A stretch of 53,938 nt of DNA from an uncultured Bacteroides sp. (GTDB taxonomy: Bacteria > Bacteroidota > Bacteroidia > Bacteroidales > Bacteroidaceae), in assembly GCA_900546355.1 (NCBI GenBank), contig URCM01000006.1:1-53938 (forward strand), given 5' to 3'. Made by a program: the position numbers and the translations under genes. Positions 34,959 through 46,260 of the stretch are shown here, one piece after another. The notes beneath the pieces are model-generated. The model did not search any database and was not told the DNA's origin. It worked only from the letters and a program-made list of their open reading frames with translations. The number at the start of each line of letters is the position of its first letter. Positions within the stretch are counted from its first letter, which is position 1.

Positions 34959-35559
34959 AAGGCAGCTTGATTATTGTGGCTTTTTTCGCTTTAGGATGTG
35001 TATGCGGAGTATTCCACCTTATCCCATTCGACATTACGCAAACCAATATCAGCTATTATGCGTTATGCGCATTGATGTTCAGTGTAGGTTTAAGCATTGG
35101 CAATGACCCACAGACCTTGAAAAACTTCCGCAGCCTGAATCCGCGCCTGATATTTCTCCCGGTCATGACTATTTTGGGAACCTTATCGGCAGCCGCAGCC
35201 ATCAGCCTATTGTTTCCACACCGAAGCGCCGCCGACTGCATGGCTATAGGAGCAGGTTTCGGTTATTACTCATTATCAAGCATTTTCATCACCGAATATA
35301 AAGGACCTGAACTGGGCACAATTGCTTTGCTATCAAACATCATGCGCGAAATCATCACCTTATTATGTGCCCCGTTGCTGGTCCGTTGGTTCGGGAACTT
35401 AGCGCCTATATCGGCAGGGGGGGAGCCACTACTATGGATACGACACTTCCCATCATCACCCGTTTTGCCGGACAGCCATTTGTCGTTGTATCCGTTTTCC
35501 ATGGGTTTGTGGTCGATTTTAGCGTTCCGTTCTTAGTAACTTTTTTCTGCTCACTATAA
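34955..35559 (+). pseudogene. lysO: LysO family lysine exporter, C-terminal part, frameshifted at a G tract
   Basis: From 34955 the frame encodes the C-terminal membrane domain of LysO (VAFFALGCVCGVFHLIPFD, MFSVGLSIGNDP, GFGYYSLSSIFIT, LCAPLLVRWFGNLAPISAGG). At the G7 tract (35416-35422) the frame changes: the initial frame runs out as a 193-residue protein, while the conserved C-terminus (GATTMDTTLPIITRFAGQPF, VVSVFHGFVVDFSVPF, ending FFCSL at 35559) continues in another frame. A tract of 5 or 8 Gs would restore it. This could be phase variation, a sequencing error, or decay. Its end overlaps the sufS end (convergent). Confidence 0.82.
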
Positions 35560-36771
35560 AAACATCTTTGCCACACGCCCGATGCCTGCGACAAGCTGGT
35601 CGATTTCCTCTTTCGTATTGTATAAGGCGAACGATGCACGAACAGTACCTTCTATTCCCATCCGGTGCATCAAAGGTTCGGCACAATGATGACCCGTACG
35701 TACAGCAATCCCCAACCGGTCAAGCAATGTCCCCATATCGAAATGATGGATATCCCCGACTAAAAATGAAATGACCGAACTTTTCCGTTCTGCTTCGCCA
35801 AAGATACGCATTCCCGGAATTTCTTTCAGGTGCTGCATCGCATATACGGTAAGTTCATGTTCGTATGCTTCGATATTTTCCATGCCAATAGCCGAAACAT
35901 AATCCAACGCTTTCGCCAATGCCGTGCTGCCAATGTAATCGGGGGTACCTGCTTCGAACTTAAAAGGCAATTCATTGAATGTAGTTTTCTCAAAACTTAC
36001 ATTCTTTATCATCTCCCCACCCCCTTGATATGGAGGTAACTTTTCAAGCCAATTTTCCTTCCCATAAAGCACACCAATGCCTGTAGGGCCATACACCTTA
36101 TGTCCGCTAAATACATAGAAGTCGGCATCCAATGCCTGCACGTCCACCGGAAGGTGAGGAATGCTCTGTGCTCCATCTATCAGAATAGGCACTCCATGCG
36201 CATGGGCTATTTCAATCAAACGGTTTACCGGATTTATTGTTCCCAACACATTAGAAACATGGGTCACCGACACGATACGGGTACGCGGCGAGAACAATTT
36301 CTCATATTCGTCCAACAAGAGTTCACCCCGATCGTTCATCGGAATAACCTTCAGCACAATTCCCTTGCGGGCTGCCTGCAACTGCCAAGATACGATATTA
36401 CTATGATGCTCCATGACGGAAACAATCACTTCGTCTCCTGCCTGCATCTGACTGTCGGCAAAAGTGGAAGCAACCAGATTGATGCTTTCCGTCGTACCTC
36501 GGGTAAAAACAATCTCATTCGTGCTACGTGCATGGATAAACCGACGTACCGTTTCACGCGAAGCTTCGTGCAAATGGGTAGCTTGCTGCGAAAGAAAATG
36601 CACTCCCCGATGCACATTGGCATTCACCGAATAATATTCATCGGTTATCGATTCTACTACGCAACGCGGTTTTTGAGTTGTAGCGCCATTATCTAAATAA
36701 ACAAGCGGTTTACCATACACCGTCCGTGAAAGAATCGGGAAATCTTCTCTGATTTTTGATATATCGTACAT
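35554..36771 (-). CDS. sufS: Cysteine desulfurase SufS
   Basis: The 405-residue PLP enzyme mobilises sulfur from cysteine for iron-sulfur assembly. The PLP lysine is in FSGHKVYGPTGIG and the catalytic cysteine, near residue 360, in RTGHHCAEPLM. It is the last gene of sufB-sufC-sufD-sufS, 133 bp after sufD with a low-complexity repeat in the gap. No sufE or sufU is adjacent; the partner must be elsewhere. Confidence 0.97.
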   Translation of the reverse strand: MYDISKIREDFPILSRTVYGKPLVYLDNGATTQKPRCVVESITDEYYSVNANVHRGVHFLSQQATHLHEASRETVRRFIHARSTNEIVFTRGTTESINLVASTFADSQMQAGDEVIVSVMEHHSNIVSWQLQAARKGIVLKVIPMNDRGELLLDEYEKLFSPRTRIVSVTHVSNVLGTINPVNRLIEIAHAHGVPILIDGAQSIPHLPVDVQALDADFYVFSGHKVYGPTGIGVLYGKENWLEKLPPYQGGGEMIKNVSFEKTTFNELPFKFEAGTPDYIGSTALAKALDYVSAIGMENIEAYEHELTVYAMQHLKEIPGMRIFGEAERKSSVISFLVGDIHHFDMGTLLDRLGIAVRTGHHCAEPLMHRMGIEGTVRASFALYNTKEEIDQLVAGIGRVAKMFL

Positions 36772-36904
36772 ATTATTAAAGAGTTAGAGAAGTTAAAGAA
36801 TTTAAACTGTTAGAGAAGTCAAGAACATCACCGACCGGGCCATATCGCTCCAACTTATAACAAAGCAAAGCGAAGGGATGACTTCTTAACTCCTCCAACC
36901 GCTA
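36772..36904. repeat. Low-complexity imperfect inverted repeat between sufD and sufS
   Basis: Left words such as AGAGTTAGAGAAGTTAAAG and GTTAGAGAAGTCAAG face CTTCTTAACTCC on the right. It is a gene-free gap inside the suf operon, similar in style to 9611-9726 and 39007-39145. Confidence 0.6.
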
Positions 36905-38257
36905 TTATTTACAAATCGTACATCCTTGGCACTTATTCAATTCGCCTCGGAAACGCTTTTCAACCAACCGATGCAAACGGTCTTTCAAGGCATCCATCCG
37001 GATATGGTCTATCACTTCATTTACAAAAGCAAACATCAGCAACAAACGCGCCTCTTTTAAAGGAATACCTCGTTGCTGCATATAGAACAAAGCATTTTCA
37101 TCAAGCTGTCCCACTGTTGCTCCATGCGAACATTTCACATCATCCGCATAAATTTCCAGTTGGGGCTGGGTATACATCCTTGCTTCCCGCGTAGCGCAAA
37201 TGTTCCGGTTTGTCTGCTGCGAAGAAGTGTGCTGGGCATCCGGCCGTACCAAGACCTTTCCAGCAAAAGCCCCGACCGCATGGTCGTCAAGCACATATTT
37301 AAAAAGCTCGTTACTGGTACAGTCCGGAACCTTATGATCAATAAAAGTATGATTATCTACCTGTTCGTTCTTATCAGCGATAGCCATGCCACAAAGACTC
37401 ACTTCCGCTCCACGCCCCGACAAAGTCACTTTGGTTGTATTACGGGTCGTACCATTATGTAATGTTATTCCATTCAGCAAAACATTGCTTTCCGCCTGCT
37501 GGTCGACAAATAACTGATTAAAACGGACGGTGCTATTATGGGTCTCCTCCAATTCATACAGGTCGAACACAGCACGTTCACCCACAAAAACTTCTGTCAC
37601 TTGGGTAGAAAGGAAATTCACATTGTCCATCGCATGGTCGCATACCAATAACTTTACCTGTGCTCCTTCTTCCACAATAATCAACAAACGGCGGTTTGCC
37701 ATCGTATCAACATCAGCACGCAAGATATTCACCAACTGAATAGGACGCTCTATCACCACTCCCTTCGGAACATACATCAATACACCATCTTGAGCAAACA
37801 TTGTATTGAATGCCGTCAATCCATCCGTTGATGTATCAGCCAACTTGCCATAATATTTCTTTACCAAATCAGGATATTGCCCAGCCAAGTCTTTGAGGCT
37901 TCCAAACAAAACACCTTCAGGTAACTGTGCCGAAGGATGGTCGTGCTTATCAAACGAATCATTAACCACGAAATAAAGCGAAGTGCTCATATTGGGCACA
38001 TCACACTTGAATACCTCATACGGATTAACAGGAAACTCCAGCCGATTCAAATTCAACCCGAAGTCGGGAGCGAAATATTTCCCTACATCCGTATACTTAT
38101 ACGTCTCCTGCTTGCGTGTAGGAAAACCCAAACGCTCAAAATCAGCGAAAGCCTTCGCACGAGGTACGTTCAAAACATCCACACTACCCCGACAAACAAG
38201 AGCTTCATACCGACTGAAGAGATCAATATATTGTTGTTCCGCTCTCATATCATTCAT
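36905..38257 (-). CDS. sufD: Fe-S cluster assembly protein SufD
   Basis: The 450-residue scaffold partner of SufB and SufC has the SufBD-type beta-helix core and the C-terminal signature [33 protein letters not shown] short Cys-containing tail ([10 protein letters not shown]) ends the protein. The start overlaps the sufC stop codon by 4 bp; a Met three codons further in is also possible. Confidence 0.94.
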   Translation of the reverse strand: MNDMRAEQQYIDLFSRYEALVCRGSVDVLNVPRAKAFADFERLGFPTRKQETYKYTDVGKYFAPDFGLNLNRLEFPVNPYEVFKCDVPNMSTSLYFVVNDSFDKHDHPSAQLPEGVLFGSLKDLAGQYPDLVKKYYGKLADTSTDGLTAFNTMFAQDGVLMYVPKGVVIERPIQLVNILRADVDTMANRRLLIIVEEGAQVKLLVCDHAMDNVNFLSTQVTEVFVGERAVFDLYELEETHNSTVRFNQLFVDQQAESNVLLNGITLHNGTTRNTTKVTLSGRGAEVSLCGMAIADKNEQVDNHTFIDHKVPDCTSNELFKYVLDDHAVGAFAGKVLVRPDAQHTSSQQTNRNICATREARMYTQPQLEIYADDVKCSHGATVGQLDENALFYMQQRGIPLKEARLLLMFAFVNEVIDHIRMDALKDRLHRLVEKRFRGELNKCQGCTICK

Positions 38258-39006
38258 TCTCCCAATTCTTTCTTAATCCAATCGTATCCTTTCTCTTCCA
38301 ATTCAAGGGCCAACTCGGGGCCAGCTGTCTTCACAATCCTACCTTTATATAATACATGCACGACATCTGGCTTGATGTAATCCAACAGACGCTGGTAGTG
38401 AGTGATAACGATACAGCTGGTTTGAGGAGTTTTCAACTTATTCACTCCTTCTGCAACAATGCGGAGAGCATCAATATCCAATCCTGAATCGGTTTCGTCC
38501 AAAATGCTCAGTTTCGGTTCAAGCATTGCCATCTGAAATATCTCGTTCCGCTTTTTCTCTCCACCGGAAAATCCCTCATTCACCGAACGGTTTGCCAATT
38601 TACTATCCAATTCTACAACTTCACGCTTTTGACGCATCAGTTTCAGAAACTCACTGGCTGTCAACGCAGGCAATCCTTTATACTTACGCTGTTCGTTAAC
38701 AGCCGCACGCATAAAATTAACCATACTTACACCCGGTATTTCTACCGGATATTGGAACGATAAAAACAAGCCTTCGTGACTACGGTCTTCAGGCTTCATA
38801 GCCAACAAATCCTTACCGTCAAATGTCACCGAACCTTTTGTCACTTCGTATGCAGGATGTCCTACCAACACATTGCTTAAGGTACTTTTTCCCGAGCCAT
38901 TCGGCCCCATAATAGCATGAACCTCACCGCTTTTCACGCTTAAATTGATACCTTTCAATATTTCTTTGCCATTAATAGAGGCATGCAAATCTTTTATTTC
39001 TAACAT
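38254..39006 (-). CDS. sufC: Fe-S cluster assembly ATPase SufC
   Basis: The 250-residue ABC-type ATPase energises the SufBCD scaffold. Walker A GPNGSGKS (about 34-41), signature [11 protein letters not shown] and Walker [12 protein letters not shown] are intact, the last with the SufC-specific Glu-Thr. It overlaps sufD by 4 bp. It is separated from sufB by 139 bp of repeat-rich DNA. Confidence 0.97.
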   Translation of the reverse strand: MLEIKDLHASINGKEILKGINLSVKSGEVHAIMGPNGSGKSTLSNVLVGHPAYEVTKGSVTFDGKDLLAMKPEDRSHEGLFLSFQYPVEIPGVSMVNFMRAAVNEQRKYKGLPALTASEFLKLMRQKREVVELDSKLANRSVNEGFSGGEKKRNEIFQMAMLEPKLSILDETDSGLDIDALRIVAEGVNKLKTPQTSCIVITHYQRLLDYIKPDVVHVLYKGRIVKTAGPELALELEEKGYDWIKKELGE

Positions 39007-39145
39007 CGCTTACTCTGTTAATAATTAATAGTTAATAGTGAACAATGAATAGCAAGACAGTAGATAATTAATAGCAAAAGAACAATAGCAAATAAGGCAT
39101 ACATCACCAACTATTGACTATTGACTATTAATTATTAACTATCAA
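39007..39145. repeat. Low-complexity inverted repeat between sufB and sufC
   Basis: TTAATAATTAATAGTTAAT words on one side face TTGACTATTAATTATTAAC words on the other, around a more random centre. The gap lies inside the suf operon where an unbroken transcript would be expected. Confidence 0.75.
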
Positions 39146-40597
39146 CTACCCGACGCTTCCCTCCAGTGATACCGACAACAATTTCTGAGCTTCTACGGCA
39201 AACTCCATCGGAAGCTTATTTAATACCTCTTTCGCATAACCGTTCACAATCAGCCCGACAGCATCTTCTGTAGGAATGCCACGCTGATTGCAATAAAACA
39301 ACTGGTCTTCTGATATCTTAGAAGTAGTGGCCTCGTGTTCAACAACAGCCGTTTCATTGTGTATATCCATATAAGGGAAAGTATGGGCGCCACACCGGCT
39401 TCCTAAAAGCAACGAATCACACTGGCTGTAATTACGGGCATTATCCGCTTTTTCCGACACACGCACTAAACCACGATACGAATTCTGGCTTTGTCCGGCA
39501 CTAATACCTTTGCTTACAATAGTAGAACGGGTATTCTTACCTAAGTGAATCATTTTCGTACCGGTATCCGCCTGTTGATAATTATTCGTCACTGCCACTG
39601 AATAAAATTCAGCAGTCGAATTATCACCGCTCAGAATACAACTGGGATACTTCCATGTAATAGCCGAGCCGGTTTCCACCTGCGTCCATGACAATTTACT
39701 ATCCACACCTTTACAAATTCCACGTTTTGTCACGAAATTGTATACCCCTCCTTTGCCTTCCGCATCGCCCGGATACCAGTTCTGTACAGTAGAATATTTC
39801 ACCTCGGCACGATTCATCACTACAATTTCTACAATAGCAGCATGAAGCTGATTCTCATCACGCATCGGAGCCGTACAACCTTCCAGATAAGAAACATAAC
39901 TGTCGTCATCCGCCACAATAAGGGTACGCTCGAACTGCCCCGTATTTGCCGCATTGATACGAAAATACGTAGAAAGTTCCATCGGACAACGAACTCCTTT
40001 CGGTATGTAGACAAACGACCCATCACTGAAAACCGCCGAGTTTAAAGCGGCAAAAAAATTATCACGGTAACCAACCACCGACCCTAAATACTTACGCACC
40101 AAATCGGGATGTTCACGCACCGCTTCACTGATGGAACAAAAAATAATCCCCTTTTCCATCAAGGTTTCCTTGAAAGTGGTCTTTACAGACACCGAATCCA
40201 TTACCGCATCTACCGCCATTCCGCTCAACGCAAGTTGTTCCTCCAAAGGAATACCCAACTTATTGAATGTTTTCAGCAATTCGGGATCTACTTCATCCAA
40301 ACTCTTCGGACCATCTTTCTTTTTTGTCGGGTCGGCATAATACGATATAGCCTGATAATCGATTTCGGGAATCGTCAGATGCGCCCACGTAGGCATTTCT
40401 AAAGTTTGCCAATAGCGAAACGCTTTCAAACGAAAATCAAGCAACCATTCAGGTTCCTGCTTCTTGGCAGAAATAAGCCGCACCACATCTTCGTTCAAAC
40501 CCCGTTCGATAATATCAGTATGAATATCTGTTGTGAAGCCATACTTATACGTCTCACGGGTCAATTCTTTTACATATTTATTGGGTTCTAACTGCAT
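39146..40597 (-). CDS. sufB: Fe-S cluster assembly scaffold SufB
   Basis: The 483-residue protein is the main scaffold for cluster building. It shows [22 protein letters not shown] at the N-terminal side, then the beta-helix core ([57 protein letters not shown]) and the C-terminal [20 protein letters not shown]. It begins 3 bp after the cvpA stop codon. Confidence 0.97.
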   Translation of the reverse strand: MQLEPNKYVKELTRETYKYGFTTDIHTDIIERGLNEDVVRLISAKKQEPEWLLDFRLKAFRYWQTLEMPTWAHLTIPEIDYQAISYYADPTKKKDGPKSLDEVDPELLKTFNKLGIPLEEQLALSGMAVDAVMDSVSVKTTFKETLMEKGIIFCSISEAVREHPDLVRKYLGSVVGYRDNFFAALNSAVFSDGSFVYIPKGVRCPMELSTYFRINAANTGQFERTLIVADDDSYVSYLEGCTAPMRDENQLHAAIVEIVVMNRAEVKYSTVQNWYPGDAEGKGGVYNFVTKRGICKGVDSKLSWTQVETGSAITWKYPSCILSGDNSTAEFYSVAVTNNYQQADTGTKMIHLGKNTRSTIVSKGISAGQSQNSYRGLVRVSEKADNARNYSQCDSLLLGSRCGAHTFPYMDIHNETAVVEHEATTSKISEDQLFYCNQRGIPTEDAVGLIVNGYAKEVLNKLPMEFAVEAQKLLSVSLEGSVG

Positions 40598-40600
40598 AGG

Positions 40601-41101
40601 TCAGTCTCTTAATTGATTACTTACGTTTTTTATCGCCGGATAGAAAAAAACAGTCGAATTTCTTATCGGATAATATAACAGCGATTGTCGCTTTACGGTT
40701 TGACCGATTAAGTTATCTTCAGCATCTATAAATTCCATTAAATGAATAGCGATACTTAACAACAATACACATTTCAAGGCTCCCACAAACGCACCTAAAC
40801 AACGATTGACGCCTCCTAACTGTATTCCTTCCACAATGCGCGTCAGAAAAGAAGCCAGTACCAGAAAAAACAATGGAACTCCTATGCCGATAAGCGCAAA
40901 AGCCAATACACGCGCCACCGTCACCGAAGTTCCTAATGCTTCGCCCAGCCTGTCGCCTGCGGTTACAAATAACGCCCGTGCCAATAACAAGCCTGCCAAC
41001 AGCCCTACAATGGAAGCCAACTGACGAATTGCTCCTTTCATAAAGCCTATCGCCGCCCCCACTGCTACAATTCCTGCCATTATCCAATCCAGCGAAGACA
41101 C
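40601..41101 (-). CDS. cvpA: CvpA family inner-membrane protein
   Basis: The 166-residue product (GTG start, SSLDWIMAGIVAVGAAIGFMKGAIRQLASIVGLLAGLLLARALF) matches CvpA, with four predicted helices. CvpA is named for colicin V production but has a general envelope role. The longer ORF upstream to 41191 is not typical of the family, and GTG at 41101 places the N-terminus where other CvpA proteins begin; Met at 41080 is a less likely alternative. It lies between infB and sufB on the same strand. Confidence 0.78.
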   Translation of the reverse strand: MSSLDWIMAGIVAVGAAIGFMKGAIRQLASIVGLLAGLLLARALFVTAGDRLGEALGTSVTVARVLAFALIGIGVPLFFLVLASFLTRIVEGIQLGGVNRCLGAFVGALKCVLLLSIAIHLMEFIDAEDNLIGQTVKRQSLLYYPIRNSTVFFYPAIKNVSNQLRD

Positions 41102-41202
41102 ACTCTCTTTGTATTTTAATAAACAACAATTAATAATTGGCAACAGCAGCCATACACTTTTCGTTATAGGCAGTCCGTTGCCAATTATCAATTGTTCATT
41201 TT

Positions 41203-44163
41203 TTATAAGGTTTGTTTCACTTCCACTTCTTCATAAGTTTCTATTACATCGCCTACTTTCAAGTCGTTGCAGTTCGTAAGGCTGATGCCACACTCGAAAT
41301 TCGTGCCAACCTCTTTCACATCATCCTTGAAACGTTTCAAAGCATTGATAGAACCAGTAAACACAACGATACCATCACGTATCAACCGAGCTTTATCAGT
41401 ACGTTTCACTTTACCGGTCTTCACCATCGCACCGGCTACCATACCTACCTTGCTTATATTAAAGACTTCAAGCACTTCGATGGTAGCGGTCACTTCTTCT
41501 TTCAACGTAGGAGCAAGCATACCTTCCATAGCAGCCTTCACTTCCTCAATGGCATCATAAATAATAGAATACTTACGGATATCCACTCCTTCCTGTTCCG
41601 CCAACTTAGCAGCGTTGTTTGAAGGACGTACCTGGAAACCTACAATGATGGCATCCGATGCTGCAGCCAATGAAACATCTGATTCTGAAATTTGCCCTAC
41701 TCCCTTGTGGATAACATTCACTTGTATTTGGGGAGTAGAAAGTTTTATCAACGAATCGCTTAATGCTTCTACCGAACCATCCACATCACCTTTCACAATG
41801 ATATTCAACTCATGGAAATCACCTAACGCCAAACGACGTCCCACTTCATCCAGCGTCAACATCTTTTGTGTACGCAAACCTTGTTCACGCTGTAACTGTT
41901 CACGTTTATTGGCTATTTCGCGTGCCTCTTGTTCTGTTTCAAACACATGGAACGTATCACCTGCTGCCGGAGCGCCATTCAATCCCAATATCAATACCGG
42001 TTCCGATGGCCCTGCCTCTTTCAGGCGCTGATTACGTTCATTAAACATCGCTTTCACCTTGCCGTAATATTTCCCAGCCAATACGATATCGCCTACATGC
42101 AGCGTACCGTTCGATACCAACACCGTTGCTACATAACCACGGCCTCTATCCAGAGATGACTCGATAATAGAACCGGTCGCTTTGCGGTTCGGATTAGCTT
42201 TCAAATCGAGCATTTCAGCTTCCAGCAAAACTTTTTCCAACAGTTCTTTCACACCGATGCCTTTCTTGGCGGAGATATCTTGCGACTGATATTTACCGCC
42301 CCACTCCTCTACCAAAAAGTTCATTTGAGCCAGCTCTTCCTTTATTTTATCAGGGTTAGCGTTCGGTTTGTCTATCTTGTTTATAGCAAACACGATAGGT
42401 ACTCCTGCCGCCATAGCGTGATTAATGGCTTCTTTAGTTTGCGGCATCACGTTATCGTCAGCCGCAACAATGACAATCACTACGTCGGTCACTTTCGCTC
42501 CACGAGCACGCATCGCAGTAAATGCTTCATGTCCCGGTGTATCAAGGAACGTAATGTGACGTCCGTCTTCCAGTTTCACATTATAAGCACCAATATGCTG
42601 CGTAATACCTCCCGCTTCACCAGCTATCACGTTGGCCTTACGGATATAGTCGAGCAACGAAGTCTTACCATGGTCAACGTGCCCCATTACCGTTACAATC
42701 GGCGCACGAGGCTGCAAATCTTCTTCAGCATCCACTTCTTCCTCTACTGCCTGTGCCACTTCCGCACTGACATATTCGGTTCTGAATCCGAATTCTTCGG
42801 CAACCAGATTAATCGTTTCCGCATCCAAACGCTGATTAATAGACACCATGATGCCGACACTCATACAGGTAGATATAACCTGGGTTACCGGCACATTCAT
42901 CATGCTTGCCAATTCGTTGGCAGTCACGAACTCGGTCAGTTTCAGCACCTTGCTTTCTTCTTGTTCCAGTTCTTCCTGCTCCAGTTGACGGTTTTGTATG
43001 CTTTCTCTTTTCTCTTTCCGATATTTGGCAGCCTTGTTTTTGCCTTTATTTGTCAGACGCGCCAATGTTTCTTTCACCTGTTTTGCCACATCTTCATCAC
43101 TCACTTCAGGCTTCACCACCGCTTTCTTAAAACGATCCTTATTGTGCTTGCCGCTTCCTTGCGATGCGTTCTTACCCGACTTGTTTTCATTACGTGGCAC
43201 AACCACTCCGCTCGCATTGATATCTATTTTCTCTTTGCTTATGCGATTACGTTTCTTTTTCGAAGCATTATCCGCATTATTTCCTTTTTCCACCTTTTCA
43301 TCGGTTTTCCGGATTTCCTTAATAATGGCATCCTTCATTTGCCGGCGTTGTTCCTGACGTTGTTTATCCTTTTCCTCCCGTTCTTTTCGCTTTTCTTCTT
43401 TCGATTTCTTTTTCGGGCGGGTTGACTGGTTCAATGTAGCCAAATCGATTTGTCCTACTACATTAATTTTCGATTTGAACTCGGTAGGACGAATCTTAAA
43501 TATTCCATCTTCAGTGCTACCTTGCACTTTCTGTGTTTCTGTTGTTTCTTTCTTTTCTTCCATCGGCTCCGGTTTCAAGTCCTCTGCTTTTGTTTTTTCG
43601 GGCTGTGTTGATACTTCATCTATTATCTGTGGCTGCTGCTGCAAGGTTACAGAGACCTCTTCTTTCGGAAGAGATTCTTCAACCGACGGAACAATCTCAG
43701 CAGCAGGTACTGCCGGTTGCACCGTTTCAGGTGTGGAAATTTCCGTTGCTACTTTCTCTCCTTTGGTTTTCTCCGTTACCTGTTCTTCTACAGCCGGTTT
43801 ATTTTTCTTTTTTTTATTATACAGACTGTCCAAATCGATTTTCCCTACAGGTTTAAATCGCGGACGGCTCTCTTCAGGAACCACTGTCTCGATCATGACA
43901 GACTTGTTATCAGTATGCAGATCCTCAATTGAAACAGAAGCCTTATTCCGTTCTTTGTTCTGACGTTCTTGGAAAATCTTCTCCGACTCTATCTTCAAAT
44001 CCTTATCTTTGCTAAACTCTTTCACAAGTGCAGCATATTGTTCGTCAGTTATCCTCGCGTTCGGATTAGCTTCGATGTCATATCCTTGCTTTTGCAAAAA
44101 ATCGACCACCGTAGCTATTCCTACATTCAAATCTCTTGTTACTTTGTTCAGTCTTATCATCAT
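41203..44163 (-). CDS. infB: Translation initiation factor IF-2
   Basis: The 986-residue GTPase places initiator tRNA on the 30S subunit. The long N-terminal part (about 1-480) is charged and low in complexity (Lys/Glu/Pro-rich), as usual in Bacteroidetes. The G domain starts at [12 protein letters not shown], with [11 protein letters not shown] and [12 protein letters not shown], followed by domains II-IV to the end ([13 protein letters not shown]). It is preceded by nusA with a 77-bp gap. Confidence 0.98.
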   Translation of the reverse strand: MMIRLNKVTRDLNVGIATVVDFLQKQGYDIEANPNARITDEQYAALVKEFSKDKDLKIESEKIFQERQNKERNKASVSIEDLHTDNKSVMIETVVPEESRPRFKPVGKIDLDSLYNKKKKNKPAVEEQVTEKTKGEKVATEISTPETVQPAVPAAEIVPSVEESLPKEEVSVTLQQQPQIIDEVSTQPEKTKAEDLKPEPMEEKKETTETQKVQGSTEDGIFKIRPTEFKSKINVVGQIDLATLNQSTRPKKKSKEEKRKEREEKDKQRQEQRRQMKDAIIKEIRKTDEKVEKGNNADNASKKKRNRISKEKIDINASGVVVPRNENKSGKNASQGSGKHNKDRFKKAVVKPEVSDEDVAKQVKETLARLTNKGKNKAAKYRKEKRESIQNRQLEQEELEQEESKVLKLTEFVTANELASMMNVPVTQVISTCMSVGIMVSINQRLDAETINLVAEEFGFRTEYVSAEVAQAVEEEVDAEEDLQPRAPIVTVMGHVDHGKTSLLDYIRKANVIAGEAGGITQHIGAYNVKLEDGRHITFLDTPGHEAFTAMRARGAKVTDVVIVIVAADDNVMPQTKEAINHAMAAGVPIVFAINKIDKPNANPDKIKEELAQMNFLVEEWGGKYQSQDISAKKGIGVKELLEKVLLEAEMLDLKANPNRKATGSIIESSLDRGRGYVATVLVSNGTLHVGDIVLAGKYYGKVKAMFNERNQRLKEAGPSEPVLILGLNGAPAAGDTFHVFETEQEAREIANKREQLQREQGLRTQKMLTLDEVGRRLALGDFHELNIIVKGDVDGSVEALSDSLIKLSTPQIQVNVIHKGVGQISESDVSLAAASDAIIVGFQVRPSNNAAKLAEQEGVDIRKYSIIYDAIEEVKAAMEGMLAPTLKEEVTATIEVLEVFNISKVGMVAGAMVKTGKVKRTDKARLIRDGIVVFTGSINALKRFKDDVKEVGTNFECGISLTNCNDLKVGDVIETYEEVEVKQTL

Positions 44164-44240
44164 AAATTGTTCGTTTTTTAATAGAGCCGGGAAAACAATA
44201 TTCTATAATCACCACGAATGAATAACGGTATCTGCCGTTA

Positions 44241-45545
44241 TCAATCATTAGCGTCACTATTATTAGCGTCGCTATTATTGCTTGATGTGTTTCCCTCAAA
44301 CTCAGCTTTCAATATTCTCAATACATCGTCTACCGTATTCTCTTCCAAATCGGCTTTCTCTATCAGCATTTCACGCGGAGCATTCAACACGCCCTTAGCG
44401 GTATCAATGCCTATGCCCTTAATCGCATTGATGACCCATTCGTCGATTTCATCCTTAAACTCGTCCAAATAGATATCCTCATCCGTCGTGTTGCCGTCCA
44501 CTTCACGGTAAACATCTATCGTATATTCGGTCAGCATACTCGCCAACTTGATGTTCATACCTCCTTTTCCGATAGCGAGCGAAACCTCTTCCGGTTTCAG
44601 ATATACTTCAGCTTTCTTCTCTTCCTCGTGCATCACAATAGACGACACGGTAGCAGGGCTCAACGCACGCTGGATAAACAACTGGATATTTGATGTATAA
44701 TTAATTACGTCTATATTCTCATTCCGCAATTCACGCACAATGCCATGAATACGCGAACCTTTCACTCCCACGCAGGCTCCTACCGGATCGATACGGTCAT
44801 CGTACGATTCCACTGCAATCTTTGCCCGCTCTCCCGGAATGCGCGCTATGCGTTTGATTGTAATCAGCCCGTCATTTATTTCAGGCACTTCCTGTTCAAA
44901 CAAACGTTGCAGGAACATGGGCGAAGTACGGCTCAAGATAATCTTCGGATTGTTATTCTTGTTTTCCACACGAGCTACTACCGCACGCACGGTTTCGCCT
45001 TTACGGTAAAAGTCACTCGGAATCTGTTCCGTACGCGGCAACAACAATTCATTGCCTTCGTCATCCAGCAGTAAGATTTCCTTTTTCCAAATCTGATAAA
45101 CCTCGGCTGCGATTATCGTCCCTACCTTATCTATATATTTATTATACAAGCTGTCCTTTTCTAATTCCAGGATTTTCGAAGCCAGAGTCTGACGAAGATT
45201 CAAAATCGCACGCCGTCCGAATTTTTCGAAAATCACTTCATCGGTTACCTCCTCACCCACTTCATACGAAGCGTCTATCTGACGTGCCTCAGTCAACGAT
45301 ATCTGTCGGTTCGGATTAGTCAACTCATCATCAGCCACCACTTCACGGTTACGCCATATTTCGAAATCGCCTTTGTCCGGGTTTACGATTACATCATAAT
45401 TCTCGTCTGTGCCGAACATCTTGGCGATAACGCTGCGAAACGATTCTTCCAGCACACTCACCATCGTGGTACGGTCAATATTCTTCAATTCTTTAAATTC
45501 CGAAAACGTGTCAATCAGACTGACAGCAGGTTCTTTTTTCGCCAT
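44241..45545 (-). CDS. nusA: Transcription termination/antitermination factor NusA
   Basis: The 434-residue protein contains the N-terminal RNA-polymerase domain (about 1-130), an S1 domain (about 135-200), and two KH domains with GVKGSRIHGIVRELRNENIDVI and AIGKGGMNIKLASMLTEYTIDVY. The C-terminus is short, ending in a low-complexity Asn/Ser/Asp run (NNSDANNSDAND) that stems from a repeated 12-bp motif. It starts 3 bp after the rimP stop codon. Confidence 0.97.
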   Translation of the reverse strand: MAKKEPAVSLIDTFSEFKELKNIDRTTMVSVLEESFRSVIAKMFGTDENYDVIVNPDKGDFEIWRNREVVADDELTNPNRQISLTEARQIDASYEVGEEVTDEVIFEKFGRRAILNLRQTLASKILELEKDSLYNKYIDKVGTIIAAEVYQIWKKEILLLDDEGNELLLPRTEQIPSDFYRKGETVRAVVARVENKNNNPKIILSRTSPMFLQRLFEQEVPEINDGLITIKRIARIPGERAKIAVESYDDRIDPVGACVGVKGSRIHGIVRELRNENIDVINYTSNIQLFIQRALSPATVSSIVMHEEEKKAEVYLKPEEVSLAIGKGGMNIKLASMLTEYTIDVYREVDGNTTDEDIYLDEFKDEIDEWVINAIKGIGIDTAKGVLNAPREMLIEKADLEENTVDDVLRILKAEFEGNTSSNNSDANNSDAND

Positions 45546-45548
45546 AAT

Positions 45549-46016
45549 TTATTTAAAGCTTATTAAGTATTTGGTGTATTTAATTTCATCATACGCAAAA
45601 GTCATATCCTGGTCTACCCACTTAGGACGTTTCGCCCCTTCCGGCTTCACCTTCATTTTCACCGTTACCGTAAAAGAGTTTTCATCGGCTCTGGCCAATA
45701 AACCAGTCCATTTCTTGCCGGAGGCATCCATTACCTCTACTTCTTTACCGATATGAATCAAGTATTGCTTCAATACCTTAAAAGGTTGTCCGATGCCTGC
45801 CGAGCCTACCTCTAATTCATAATCCTCTTCTTCCCGATTCAACTTCGACTCGATAAAACGGCTCAAATCCACACAATCATCTATCCATACGCCATCTGCA
45901 TGGTCTATTTCAACCACAATTTTGTCATCCGGACTTACAGAGACATCTACCAGAAAATAATCTTTCCCTTCCAGCCAATCCTCGACTATCCGGGTCACAA
46001 TTTGTTTGTCTATCAT
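45549..46016 (-). CDS. rimP: Ribosome maturation factor RimP
   Basis: The 155-residue factor helps 30S maturation. It shows the two-domain RimP layout: DDKIVVEIDHADGVWIDDCVDLSRFIESKLNRE and YELEVGSAGIGQPFKVLKQY, then the SH3-like C-terminal domain. It is the first gene of rimP-nusA-infB-cvpA-sufBCDS; a strong promoter lies 67 bp upstream. Confidence 0.95.
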   Translation of the reverse strand: MIDKQIVTRIVEDWLEGKDYFLVDVSVSPDDKIVVEIDHADGVWIDDCVDLSRFIESKLNREEEDYELEVGSAGIGQPFKVLKQYLIHIGKEVEVMDASGKKWTGLLARADENSFTVTVKMKVKPEGAKRPKWVDQDMTFAYDEIKYTKYLISFK

Positions 46017-46082
46017 GCAATATTAATCGTGAATAAAAAAAGGAGCCTTACCGCCCCTCCACCATCTTTTTCATCTCGCCTG

Positions 46083-46113
46083 CAAAGATATAAAACATTT
46101 AGCGGACTACAAA
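46083..46113 (-). promoter_or_regulatory. Promoter of the rimP-nusA-infB operon
   Basis: TTTG (46113-46110), 19 nt, then TATCTTTG (46090-46083) on the minus strand: a near-perfect Bacteroidetes promoter. Confidence 0.75.
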
Positions 46114-46167
46114 ATATTCCTTTAATTTATTTGCAAACAGAGCCTATGATGGAAGAGTAAATTAATT

Positions 46168-46214
46168 AAAAAAACGCACACAGGTTTCTGCAGCCATCTG
46201 CAAAAACCTGTGTG
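46168..46214 (-). terminator. Rho-independent terminator of the FimB/Mfa2-like gene
   Basis: CACACAGGTTTTTGCAG and CTGCAGAAACCTGTGTG form a 17-bp stem with one mismatch and a 4-nt loop on the minus strand, followed by GCG and seven Ts. It lies 46 bp after the stop codon. Confidence 0.92.
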
Positions 46215-46260
46215 AACCTACTTTTTCAAACCGACGCGCTATATGACAGTCGCTTGCTGC

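Noticed and set aside
42280..43425. Plus-strand ORF of 381 codons antisense to infB
   Set aside because: It mirrors the charged, low-complexity N-terminal part of IF-2 and has no independent protein-like features.
46020..46070. Attenuator hairpin in the rimP leader
   Set aside because: Only a 4-bp stem (GGAG with CTCC) before the T-run could be drawn, too weak to support.
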